Part shown: piece after piece, positions 56,869 through 64,000 of the stretch
Numbering within the stretch: the stretch's first letter is position 1
Layout of the letters: each line of letters begins with the position of its first letter
Assembly: GCF_013371085.1 (NCBI RefSeq)
Contig: NZ_JABWCV010000006.1
Coordinates: 62,001-126,000, forward strand
Source: Vreelandella maris
GTDB taxonomy: Bacteria > Pseudomonadota > Gammaproteobacteria > Pseudomonadales > Halomonadaceae
Reading direction: 5' to 3'
Length of the DNA stretch: 64,000 nucleotides
The notes under the pieces: model-generated
What the model saw: the letters and a program-made list of their open reading frames with translations, nothing else
What the model was told of the DNA's origin: nothing
Database searches by the model: none
Made by a program: the position numbers and the translations under genes

Positions 56869-57618
56869 TTAGCCACGAATACCCAGCGCTTCGCGCTGAT
56901 GGTCGCGAAGCGCATCACCTGCTTTCTCGGCCAAATCGAGCATGCCGTTTAGCTCGGCACGGTTGAAGGCGCTGGCTTCGGCGGTGCCCTGTACTTCGAT
57001 CAGCTCGCCGCTTTCGGTCATCACCACGTTCAGGTCGGTATCGGCTTTGCTGTCTTCCGGGTAGTCCAGATCCAGTACCGGCACGCCTTTATAAATGCCC
57101 ACGGAAATAGCACTTACCAACTGCCTGAAAGGGTCGGCTTTGATCTTTTTCTCGCGCTGTAGATAACGGATCGCATCGATCAGCGCCACGCAGCCGCCGG
57201 TAATCGCTGCGGTACGGGTACCGCCATCCGCCTGGATCACATCGCAATCCACGGTAATGGTGAACTCACCCAGCTTCTTCAAATTGACCGCGGCGCGCAG
57301 GCTGCGGCCAATCAAACGCTGGATTTCCAGCGTGCGGCCGCCTTGCTTGCCGCGGGTCGCTTCACGGCCACTACGGGTGTGAGTGGCGCGGGGCAGCATG
57401 CCGTACTCAGCGGTGACCCAACCCTGATTCTTACCGCGCAGCCAGCGCGGTACACCGGCTTCGACGCTGGCATTACACAGCACTTTGGTATCGCCAAACT
57501 CCACCAGCACAGAGCCTTCCGCATGACGGGTGTAATCGCGGGTCAGGCGAATGTCACGGAGCTGGTCGGCTTCGCGACCGCTGGGACGCACAACATCAGG
57601 ACGCTTAGCGCTGCTCAC
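56869..57618 (-). CDS. rph: Ribonuclease PH
   Basis: RNase PH trims tRNA 3' ends phosphorolytically. The 249-residue protein has the N terminus [31 protein letters not shown] and [32 protein letters not shown] (phosphate site), and a normal C terminus. Start is GTG. Intact, unlike the frameshifted rph of E. coli K-12. It diverges from yicC. Confidence 0.96.
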   Translation of the reverse strand: MSSAKRPDVVRPSGREADQLRDIRLTRDYTRHAEGSVLVEFGDTKVLCNASVEAGVPRWLRGKNQGWVTAEYGMLPRATHTRSGREATRGKQGGRTLEIQRLIGRSLRAAVNLKKLGEFTITVDCDVIQADGGTRTAAITGGCVALIDAIRYLQREKKIKADPFRQLVSAISVGIYKGVPVLDLDYPEDSKADTDLNVVMTESGELIEVQGTAEASAFNRAELNGMLDLAEKAGDALRDHQREALGIRG

Positions 57619-57749
57619 AAATAGTACCCCTCAATAAACGCACAACTGGAAAGCCCTCCATTGTACACGTCTGGGAGTGCGCTGATTGGCCTATCGGGTA
57701 GACTGTTGGCAATGCTTTTATACACCGTTGTTCTCTATCAGGATGAAAC

Positions 57750-58628
57750 ATGGCCACTTCCAGCCGCGTACACAGCATGACCGCCTTCGCCCGCACCGAG
57801 CAGGCCGCCCCGTTTGGCACCCTGCAGGTGGAAATTCGCTCGGTGAACCAGCGCTACTTAGAGCCCCATTTCCGCCTGCACGAAAGCTTGCGAGACTTAG
57901 AGCCGGTACTGCGCGAAGCGCTGCGCACCCGCTTGGCGCGTGGAAAAGTTGAATGCAGCGTAAGGTTCGAGAGCGCCGACACCGGACAAGCGCCTGCGGT
58001 GAACGCCCAGAGGTTAAAAGAGATTGCCGATGCCCTAGCCGCCATTCAGCAGCAAGTGCCCAGCGCCGTGCCGCCCACCACACTTGCGCTACTCAACCAG
58101 CCCGGCGTAATGGAAACCCAGCACCTCGACCAAGACGCCATCAAAGCCGCTGCAAAAAACCTGTTTGACCAAGCACTGGATGAGCTGATCGACTCCCGCG
58201 CCCGCGAAGGCGAAAAACTGGCTGAGATGATCATCACCCGCCTAGACGCGGTAAGCGAACAAGTGACCACCGTACGCAGCCTGCTGCCGCAGATTCTGGA
58301 GCGCCAGCGCGCCCAACTGCTAGAGCGTCTAGAAGTCGCCAAAACCGAACTCGACCCCCAACGCCTGGAAGCCGAGCTGGTGCTGGTGGCGCAAAAAGCT
58401 GATGTAGATGAAGAGCTAGACCGCCTCACTGCGCATATCGAAGAAGTGAGCCACCAGCTCGCCCAGAAAGGCCCCAAAGGCCGCCGTTTGGATTTCCTGA
58501 TGCAAGAGCTTAACCGCGAAGCCAATACGCTCTCGTCTAAATCCGTTGTTGCTGAGACGACGCGTTGTGCGGTGGAGTTGAAGGTGCTGATCGAGCAGAT
58601 GAGGGAGCAGATTCAGAATATTGAGTGA
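57750..58628 (+). CDS. yicC: YicC/YloC family endoribonuclease
   Basis: The 292-residue YicC protein starts HSMTAFARTEQAAPFGTL region and has the conserved C-terminal RRLDFLMQELNREANTLSSK, ending EQMREQIQNIE. It is an endoribonuclease in recent studies. The last 24 bases are duplicated at 59939, marking this 3' end as a possible integration site, as known for mobilizable islands of the MGIVflInd1 type. Confidence 0.95.
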   Translation: MATSSRVHSMTAFARTEQAAPFGTLQVEIRSVNQRYLEPHFRLHESLRDLEPVLREALRTRLARGKVECSVRFESADTGQAPAVNAQRLKEIADALAAIQQQVPSAVPPTTLALLNQPGVMETQHLDQDAIKAAAKNLFDQALDELIDSRAREGEKLAEMIITRLDAVSEQVTTVRSLLPQILERQRAQLLERLEVAKTELDPQRLEAELVLVAQKADVDEELDRLTAHIEEVSHQLAQKGPKGRRLDFLMQELNREANTLSSKSVVAETTRCAVELKVLIEQMREQIQNIE

Positions 58629-58629
58629 T
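58606..58629. other. Putative attachment repeat (left) at yicC 3' end
   Basis: The 24-bp segment from AGCAGATTCAG through the yicC stop matches 59939-59962 at 22 of 24 bases. It contains the end of yicC, so integration would keep the gene intact. Confidence 0.6.
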
Positions 58630-58735
58630 ATTTCTGGCCAGCTCTTAACTTTTTAATCTGTCTCCATTGAGCTGCCGCCAGCAGTAGAGTGGGCTGGCGG
58701 CAAGCGGTTGATCGAGCTTTTAGATTAAAGTGAGG

Positions 58736-59653
58736 TCAAATAGGCTGAAGAAGGAAGCGAGTTTTGCCCAAATTATAAACAGTAATGTGCTTCGCGGTAT
58801 TCTCGCTGGCTGCGAGCTGGGCAAGTCGACACAGCTTAGATATAGACCTTACCTTATGGGTTTGAGTGCTGTGTTGGCAGAGCCGTAGCTCCTTGATCGA
58901 GCAAACTCTTTCTGCGCGAGACAACAAGCCGTTTTTTAGGACTAGCTGTTCTTTTTCAGGAGAAACCAAGGCTATCAATTGTTTGATTTTGCCTATTTTC
59001 TCATGAAGGTGAGCTATTGCGTCCGCCTCAGACTGAACCCCGTAGCGTTTCCACACGGGTTCATGGTGAGAAACCCGGTTTCGAAACTCTCTAATAGTTT
59101 TTACCAAATCTCTCGAAGAGCTGAGCATACTGCTAGCCTTGGTGGTCGGCCACGCCCCACGAAAAACACTTCCCAAGTGTTGCGGCCATATTCGGTTTGG
59201 CCCGTTGAACTGGGAATCCAAAATGAATTCCCACGTTGAGAATTCTGTTTTAGCTATTATCTCATGGTGGGTCGGCGTCGCATTACTAACTCCGTAACGC
59301 CTCTTCTTATCTTTTATTACTTGCTTTGCAGCATTTGAAAAATTGTTTTTCAGCGCATTTACGGAATACGGCGGCGGTGCTCCCTGAGTAAAGGAGTTGT
59401 AGTGAAGCTTGGTTCCTTTCCACCAAAAGCTCCCTAAGTCACGAGTCAATGCGGTATTTATAGCATTTCTTAAGGTGACTTCTGCGGCAGTGAGCAAGGG
59501 GTACAAGGCAGAACAAACGTGAGTGTTCCAGAGATAGGCGCCGACAAGTTCAACATCGTCTGAATGCTGGAAGATGGGCGCGTAACTGTTTAAGCGCTCA
59601 TTAGTGATAAGCTCATTTATCAAGGTCGGTCGGTAATTTATAGTTCTTGGCAT
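58736..59653 (-). CDS. Abi-family (AbiD/F-like) protein with HEPN-type motif
   Basis: This 305-residue protein matches the Abi-like family linked to abortive infection. The N-terminal part is helical (NYRPTLINELITNERLNSYA). The predicted RNase motif R191-NRVSH196-H-E in TIREFRNRVSHHEP fits HEPN Rx4-6H. The last 70 residues (after LSRAERVCSI) are basic and unlike the usual family. GC and codon use look lower than yicC. It stands alone between putative att repeats. Antiphage activity is inferred. Confidence 0.82.
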   Translation of the reverse strand: MPRTINYRPTLINELITNERLNSYAPIFQHSDDVELVGAYLWNTHVCSALYPLLTAAEVTLRNAINTALTRDLGSFWWKGTKLHYNSFTQGAPPPYSVNALKNNFSNAAKQVIKDKKRRYGVSNATPTHHEIIAKTEFSTWEFILDSQFNGPNRIWPQHLGSVFRGAWPTTKASSMLSSSRDLVKTIREFRNRVSHHEPVWKRYGVQSEADAIAHLHEKIGKIKQLIALVSPEKEQLVLKNGLLSRAERVCSIKELRLCQHSTQTHKVRSISKLCRLAQLAASENTAKHITVYNLGKTRFLLQPI

Positions 59654-59960
59654 CCAAAGCTTCTTTTTCAGAGTCGCAGTATGTTGACGAGGCCGTCAAT
59701 AGAGCATAAAATTTACCACAAGGTTGGCGTGAGGCTCCAATGAGCTACTAGCTTACGACCTCTCGCAAAGACCTAAAGAACTCGCCCCGGCCTAGAGCCG
59801 GGGTTTTCCATTTCTAGGCTTTGAAAAAAGCTACACCTGGCTGAAAGGTGTCAGCATTGGTGACAGGCCCTTCGGAGGCTAGCCAAATCCTTCCCGCAGA
59901 TCCCCGAAAGTACCGGCTTTTAAGCCGCTCACACTATAAGCAGTTTCAGGATATTGAGTG
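59654..59960. other. Gene-free segment between Abi and DUF3883 genes
   Basis: This 307-bp stretch holds an orphan plus-strand terminator (59785-59807) and, at its right end, a copy of the yicC 3' end. No ORF of note is seen. It is probably the scar of an inserted or deleted mobile element. Confidence 0.55.
59785..59807 (+). terminator. Orphan terminator
   Basis: CCCCGGC-CTAGA-GCCGGGG-TTTT is a plus-strand terminator, but no plus-strand gene lies just upstream. It may have served a lost gene of the island. Confidence 0.65.
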
Positions 59961-59962
59961 AT
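59939..59962. other. Putative attachment repeat (right), second copy of yicC 3' end
   Basis: This 24-bp copy (22 of 24 identical to 58606-58629) encodes the same terminal pattern as yicC: KQFQDIE-stop versus EQIQNIE-stop. It spans the DUF3883 start. Confidence 0.6.
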
Positions 59963-60824
59963 GAGCATGAGTCGAGCGACAGCTTGGAGTGCAAGCGAGG
60001 TAGAGGCAACCGTTGCTACCTACCGGCAGATGTTGGTAGCAGAACTGAGTGGGCAAAGTTATAACAAACGCGCACTTAATCGAGCGCTGATGACACAGCT
60101 TGATGGCCGCTCGGCCAGCGCTATAGAGTTCAAGCACGCCAATATCAGCGCGGTGTTGCGAGATGCCAACTGCCCCTATGTTGATGGCTACAAGCCACGC
60201 AGCAACTATCAGCAAAGCTTGGTTGAGGCTGTCGAGGAACTGCTGCTGCGAAGCGAACTAGTTGATCGTGCGGCGCGCTTAGCCGCCGATCTCCCGGTAG
60301 TCGATACCACCGGCACTGTGGACGAGCGCATCATCGTCGAACCTCCTAGAACAACACCGCCGCAACAAGGCGTTCGGGAATTTCATGCCGACTATTCAGT
60401 GCGCCCGCCGCAAAAACGCGACTACTTGGCCATAGAAACCCGCAACCGCGAGCTGGGGCTTGCGGGTGAGCATCTGGTGATGCGTTTCGAGCAACACCGG
60501 CTGATCCAAGCTGGGTACGATAAGCTGGCGGAGCGGGTCGAGCATGTTGCGGTAACTCAGGGTGACGGGCTGGGATTCGATATCCGTTCCTTCGAGCTCG
60601 ACGGTCGCGACCGGCTGATTGAGGTCAAGACCACCGCCTTTGCCAAGGAAAGTGCGTTTTTCATCACGCCTAACGAGCTTGACTGCTCGCGTGCCCATTC
60701 AGATCACTATCATCTGTTTCGGCTGTTCAATTTTCGCAAGAAACCGAAGCTCTTTTTCTTGAAAGGCGACCTACGCGAACAGCTTTGGCTGGAACCAGAT
60801 AGCTACCGAGCAGGCGTGCGATGA
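59961..60824 (+). CDS. DUF3883-containing protein, predicted PD-(D/E)xK-like nuclease
   Basis: This 287-residue protein has a C-terminal DUF3883 domain. Candidate catalytic residues are E170 (GLAGEHLV), D207 (GLGFDIRSF) and E221-V-K223 (LIEVKTTAF), fitting a restriction-endonuclease-like fold. The N-terminal 100 residues contain a helical region (YRQMLVAELSGQSYNKRALN) typical of DUF3883 defence proteins. A GTG one codon earlier overlaps the att repeat. Role in DNA restriction is inferred from neighbours and family. Confidence 0.85.
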   Translation: MSMSRATAWSASEVEATVATYRQMLVAELSGQSYNKRALNRALMTQLDGRSASAIEFKHANISAVLRDANCPYVDGYKPRSNYQQSLVEAVEELLLRSELVDRAARLAADLPVVDTTGTVDERIIVEPPRTTPPQQGVREFHADYSVRPPQKRDYLAIETRNRELGLAGEHLVMRFEQHRLIQAGYDKLAERVEHVAVTQGDGLGFDIRSFELDGRDRLIEVKTTAFAKESAFFITPNELDCSRAHSDHYHLFRLFNFRKKPKLFFLKGDLREQLWLEPDSYRAGVR

Positions 60825-61029
60825 TGCCGTAAACCCAATAGCGTTTCTCCTTTCCCAGTCTTCCCGCGCTGCTGAAATCCTCGTGCGCGAGCTGGGGGGA
60901 GTACGACTTCCCCGAAGCCGGTTTTGCGTGAGGCGAGACCCATATCCAGCGGTTTGCTGAGCTCAATCCGTTCTCAAGAATTGGCAGCGGTTAAGTAGAG
61001 TTGATGGTCGGTTAGGATCAAAGCGCCTA

Positions 61030-62280
61030 TTACACGTTAAAGGCCTCTTGCTTCATCGTTTGCTCTGCTCGGCTGAGGCCTAATCGCTGTGCAATCAATG
61101 GCCACTGCTTCACGGCATTTAAAACCTCATCGTAAATTTGCCTTGCCTCGGTTTGCGTCAGCCTGAAGAAATCTTGCACTTCAAAGGCTAGCTGGTAGTC
61201 GAGCGCGTTGTCTGTATCGGTAATATTCAGGTGAAGGCCTTGCTTTCCCACAATAGGGTTTAAATCGTAAGCAGGTGATAGCTTCCAGCCTTTATCGGTT
61301 AACAGAAAACCGTGATTACGCAAGTGGTCATCTGTGTTCGACACCGCAATGTTAAACACAACCCGTCGCCATAATTGGGCAAGGTCAGCTTTTGTTTGTG
61401 CCCCCTGATTAGAGAGAAATTCTGCGATTTCAAGATAACTAGCGCCGTGCGAATACTCACCATCATAGTACTGGAGCTGCGTCATTGCGGATGAAAAATG
61501 TAGGCGTTTGTCACCCATCCGATCAAAGCGCTTGGTCAAAAAGGTATGGTGCTGAGTCGAGAATTTTCGGATCTCGCTTGGAAACATCGCAATACCGGCC
61601 GCTAAAGCTAACTCATAACACACCATCTCCCACGCACCGACATCGCAGGTGTCATTTAAATTTGGGAATTTAGCTATCCAAAGGTGATTTTTCTCATCAG
61701 TAACACAGGCTTTTGGTCTTGCACCGCCCAAAGATGAGCCGGGAGAAATCAACATTTTCAACCACCGATAGTATTCATCACTGTCGATGTTATCGTCTTT
61801 TTCAATTTGGATGGCGGCATGCTCTAACTCGCGAAGCGCGGCCATGGGTGGGGCCGAAAATTCGGCATTGTTATCAAGAAAATGAGGGGAGTCGGGTCTT
61901 TTAAAGCGAATTCCGCCCATGCGGTAGGAATCATGTACCCCAAGCAAATAATCGAGTTCCGTTAATCGATTGCACGACCGGATACCTCTGCGATTTTCAA
62001 TAACCGCCCTGCGCTGCATCAAAATACGCCCCCAGCGATCTGGCGATGAATCTAAAAATGCACGAAAGTTTTTATCGGCTTCATCATTGTGAAACTCACC
62101 GGCATGCAGAGTAAGCAAGGGATCAATTTGCAAACTGTAGGGGGATTTTAAAAAAGCGTTGTCATAGGCAAAACTAAATACACCGCCACGGCTTGAGTCA
62201 CTATAAGCCAACCGACCAATTAATAGTGGTTGCTCAATGGGATACCAATCCGCATAAACCTCTACCAACTCACGGCTCAT
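61030..62280 (-). CDS. hipA: HipA-family Ser/Thr kinase toxin
   Basis: HipA kinases inactivate glutamyl-tRNA synthetase or other targets and cause persistence. The 416-residue protein has the P-loop motif SPGSSLGGARPKA (about residue 175), the catalytic N-x-D-x2-x-N segment (SNTDDHLRNHGFLL) and LSPAYDLNP. It overlaps the HipB-like gene by 4 bp. The N-terminal subdomain is present and full length. Confidence 0.92.
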   Translation of the reverse strand: MSRELVEVYADWYPIEQPLLIGRLAYSDSSRGGVFSFAYDNAFLKSPYSLQIDPLLTLHAGEFHNDEADKNFRAFLDSSPDRWGRILMQRRAVIENRRGIRSCNRLTELDYLLGVHDSYRMGGIRFKRPDSPHFLDNNAEFSAPPMAALRELEHAAIQIEKDDNIDSDEYYRWLKMLISPGSSLGGARPKACVTDEKNHLWIAKFPNLNDTCDVGAWEMVCYELALAAGIAMFPSEIRKFSTQHHTFLTKRFDRMGDKRLHFSSAMTQLQYYDGEYSHGASYLEIAEFLSNQGAQTKADLAQLWRRVVFNIAVSNTDDHLRNHGFLLTDKGWKLSPAYDLNPIVGKQGLHLNITDTDNALDYQLAFEVQDFFRLTQTEARQIYDEVLNAVKQWPLIAQRLGLSRAEQTMKQEAFNV

Positions 62281-62582
62281 TTTGAACCTTCCAGAAGTTT
62301 GATGTTTTGCAGTTTGATACCTAATTCGTCATGTGCGGCCACTTCAGAGAAGTTACTTTCCATACCCAACACAGCCATGATTTTCAAATAGGTGCCAATT
62401 GCCACACCAGGATCCCCAGCAAACACCTTGTTCACGGTTTTATGATCAAAGCCTGTTCGTTCGCAGAGCATTTTTTTGGTCAACCCGCGTCGCTTCATTG
62501 CTAGCAACAAATCCTCACCAAAATGAGTGAGAATTTTGCGCTGCTTTGGAAACAGCACGTTGTGTAAGTTTCGCTTTGCCAT
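62277..62582 (-). CDS. hipB: HipB-like HTH antitoxin
   Basis: A 101-residue Xre-type protein with helix-turn-helix GLTKKMLCERTGFDHKTVNK. It precedes hipA with a 4-bp overlap and is expected to bind the operators upstream and repress the operon, as in E. coli. It is slightly longer than E. coli HipB (88). Confidence 0.88.
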   Translation of the reverse strand: MAKRNLHNVLFPKQRKILTHFGEDLLLAMKRRGLTKKMLCERTGFDHKTVNKVFAGDPGVAIGTYLKIMAVLGMESNFSEVAAHDELGIKLQNIKLLEGSK

Positions 62583-62935
62583 ACGATTACCATTAAAGGG
62601 ACTATATTCCCATTTTTAAAAATATAGTGGGAATATAGTCCAACTTTAAAAATTTTCAAATCGTCGCACCTAGAAAAAGGACTATGTTCCCATCTTTTAC
62701 ATGATTATGGGAATATAGTCCTAGTTAGAGGAGATACAGTTCTGGTTAAGAGCTTCTTGCAATACAAACACGGAGTTGGGTATTTTTACCTGCAGTAGGG
62801 TGCGATAGTGCGATCAGCTTAATTCGGGAGACACTGTGTCTCGAATTGGAGAGGTTTGATAGAAGCGGTACATACCGACAGAGTATAAAGCTTACAGGGC
62901 TGTTAGTTCCCCGCCACTGATAGAGAATCCACCCT
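62583..62935. promoter_or_regulatory. hipBA operator region with four copies of a 14-bp half-site
   Basis: The 14-bp sequence GGACTATATTCCCA occurs at 62599-62612 and, with one change, at 62679-62692. Its inverse TGGGAATATAGTCC occurs at 62628-62641 and 62708-62721. Each inverted pair spans 43 bp with the same spacing (29 bp start to start), and pairs are 80 bp apart. This is probably where HipB-HipA binds. The remaining DNA to 62935 shows no gene. Confidence 0.75.
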
Positions 62936-63508
62936 ATGCCCACCCTGCGCCACCTCGCCTTAACCTTACTACTCACAGTGCTGGGTGCGCTTCCCATCGC
63001 TCAAGCAAACGACGCCACTTGGCAAGCACTCCAAGAAGGTGGTTTGGTAATCCTCATGCGCCACTCCCTGGCGCCTGGCATCGGCGATCCGCCGGGTTTT
63101 GAGATTTCCCGATGTGATACCCAGCGCAACCTTTCGGCCCAGGGTCGCGCCCATGCGCAAGCCGCGGGTCGTGAATTTCGTGCGCGAGATATTCCCATTA
63201 TGGCCGTGTATTCATCGCGTTGGTGCCGGGCGCTGGATACCGCTGAGCTGATGGCGCTGGGGCCTGTAACGCCTACTCCCTGGCTGGATTCGTTCTTTCG
63301 TGAGCGCGGAGATCAGGCGTCCATCACCCAAACGGCTCAAGAGCAGATCACTGCCTGGCAGGGGCCGGGCAATTTGTTGCTAGTCACTCATCAGGTGAAC
63401 ATCACGGCGTTGGTGGGAGGCGGTGTTGGCTCGGGTGAGATGATCGTGGTGCGTCCAACGGATAATTCTTTTCGAGTAGTGGGGCGGTTGAGCGTTAGCG
63501 GTCAGTAA
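62936..63508 (+). CDS. Histidine phosphatase family protein, exported
   Basis: A 190-residue protein with a signal peptide (MPTLRHLALTLLLTVLGALP, cleavage after AQA) and a phosphoglycerate-mutase-like fold: VILMRHSLAPG carries the catalytic His, with Ser where RHG is common. RNLSAQGRAHAQAAG and LLVTHQVNITALV (second His) follow. It is probably a periplasmic phosphatase of unknown substrate. Confidence 0.87.
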   Translation: MPTLRHLALTLLLTVLGALPIAQANDATWQALQEGGLVILMRHSLAPGIGDPPGFEISRCDTQRNLSAQGRAHAQAAGREFRARDIPIMAVYSSRWCRALDTAELMALGPVTPTPWLDSFFRERGDQASITQTAQEQITAWQGPGNLLLVTHQVNITALVGGGVGSGEMIVVRPTDNSFRVVGRLSVSGQ

Positions 63509-63567
63509 TTTGCTTCCTGTCTGCGGGAGCCGTTATAAAGTAAAAAGATTCAGGTTAGGAATTCGTT

Positions 63568-64000
63568 ATGAAAGCCGTTGTTTTTGAGCAATTTTCCGCC
63601 CCTCCCCGCATACAGCAGTTGCCTGACCCCACCCCTGAGCCGCATGGCGTGGTGGTGAACGTCAGGGCGACCGGCGTTTGCCGCAGTGACTGGCATGGCT
63701 GGGTGGGGCATGACACCGATATCCAGCTTCCCCATGTGCCGGGGCATGAGCTTGCTGGCGTTGTGGAAGCCGTGGGTAAAGACGTTAAAAAGTGGCGTAT
63801 TGGTGACCGTGTCACGGTGCCCTTCGTTGGTGGGTGCGGTACTTGCCCTGAGTGTCACTCTGGCAATCATCAGGTGTGCGATAGTCAGTTTCAGCCCGGC
63901 TTTACCCACTGGGGCTCCTTTGCCGAGTATGTGGGCATTCACTACGCTGATGTGAATTTAGTCGCGCTGCCGGAAACACTAGATTTTGCCACGGCGGCGA
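63568..64000 (+). CDS. Zinc-dependent alcohol dehydrogenase, 5' part (truncated by window edge)
   Basis: The first 144 residues of a medium-chain Zn dehydrogenase: [20 protein letters not shown], catalytic Cys in GVCRSDWHG, catalytic His-Glu in PGHELAG, and a structural zinc site [17 protein letters not shown]. The gene continues beyond base 64000. An RBS (AGGTTAGGA) lies upstream. Substrate is not predictable from this part. Confidence 0.93.
   Translation, partial: MKAVVFEQFSAPPRIQQLPDPTPEPHGVVVNVRATGVCRSDWHGWVGHDTDIQLPHVPGHELAGVVEAVGKDVKKWRIGDRVTVPFVGGCGTCPECHSGNHQVCDSQFQPGFTHWGSFAEYVGIHYADVNLVALPETLDFATAA

Noticed and set aside
60825..61029. A gene in the gap between the DUF3883 and hipA genes
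   Set aside because: A short minus-strand frame (60727-60966) overlaps the DUF3883 end, lacks an RBS and shows no recognisable domain.

Overview
The window is chromosomal DNA of a gammaproteobacterium, most likely Halomonas or a close relative (Oceanospirillales). Pointers are the order mnmG-rsmG-parA-parB-atpIBEFHAGDC, a NhaD-type Na+/H+ antiporter, a Crc-like protein, fairly high GC in housekeeping genes, and acidic exported proteins. The genus is an inference from protein recognition; no rRNA or tRNA gene is present to confirm it.

Layout. 1-5.5 kb: 3' end of yidC, mnmE, then leftward rlmJ, an OmpA-type lipoprotein, hemW and rdgB. 5.5-12.2 kb: an AT-rich curli locus, csgDEFG followed by two tandem csgB-csgA pairs, ending beside a small secreted protein. 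12.2-18.4 kb: hemL, thiD, hemJ, a ClC transporter, argC, a 97-bp palindromic repeat element and erpA. 18.6-21 kb: a polar amino-acid ABC transporter. 21.0-21.45 kb: a cluster of DnaA boxes and AT-rich DNA that is the probable chromosomal origin. 21.5-33.2 kb: mnmG, rsmG, parA, parB and the complete F1Fo ATP synthase operon with a clear sigma70 promoter. 33.3-43.9 kb: mgtE, a CDF exporter, uppP, apbE, glmU, glmS, nhaD and a CBS protein.

44-50.4 kb, leftward: a tightly coupled seven-gene operon encoding a thermostable-hemolysin-family protein, an AMP-dependent ligase, a heme-oxygenase-like di-iron (HDO) oxidase, an SDR reductase, a TPR protein, and a QseB/PmrA-type response regulator with its sensor kinase. 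A CTTAA-N6-CTTAA direct repeat of the PmrA/QseB type lies upstream of the first gene. This looks like an undescribed small-molecule synthesis and sensing system and is the main candidate in the window.

50.4-58.6 kb: a GNAT protein, a diheme cytochrome c, rep, trmL, pyrE, a Crc-like protein lacking nuclease catalytic residues, rph and yicC. 58.6-62.7 kb is an accessory or defence-like segment attached to the 3' end of yicC: an Abi/HEPN protein bounded by a near-perfect duplication of the yicC 3' end, a DUF3883 nuclease-like protein, and a HipBA toxin-antitoxin pair with duplicated operators. The window ends with a histidine phosphatase and the 5' part of a zinc alcohol dehydrogenase gene.

Functionally, the window combines the replication-origin neighbourhood (oriC, parAB, rep) and energy metabolism (atp) with envelope and biofilm functions (curli, uppP, glmU, glmS), heme synthesis (hemL, hemJ, hemW) and ion homeostasis (nhaD, ClC, mgtE, CDF).
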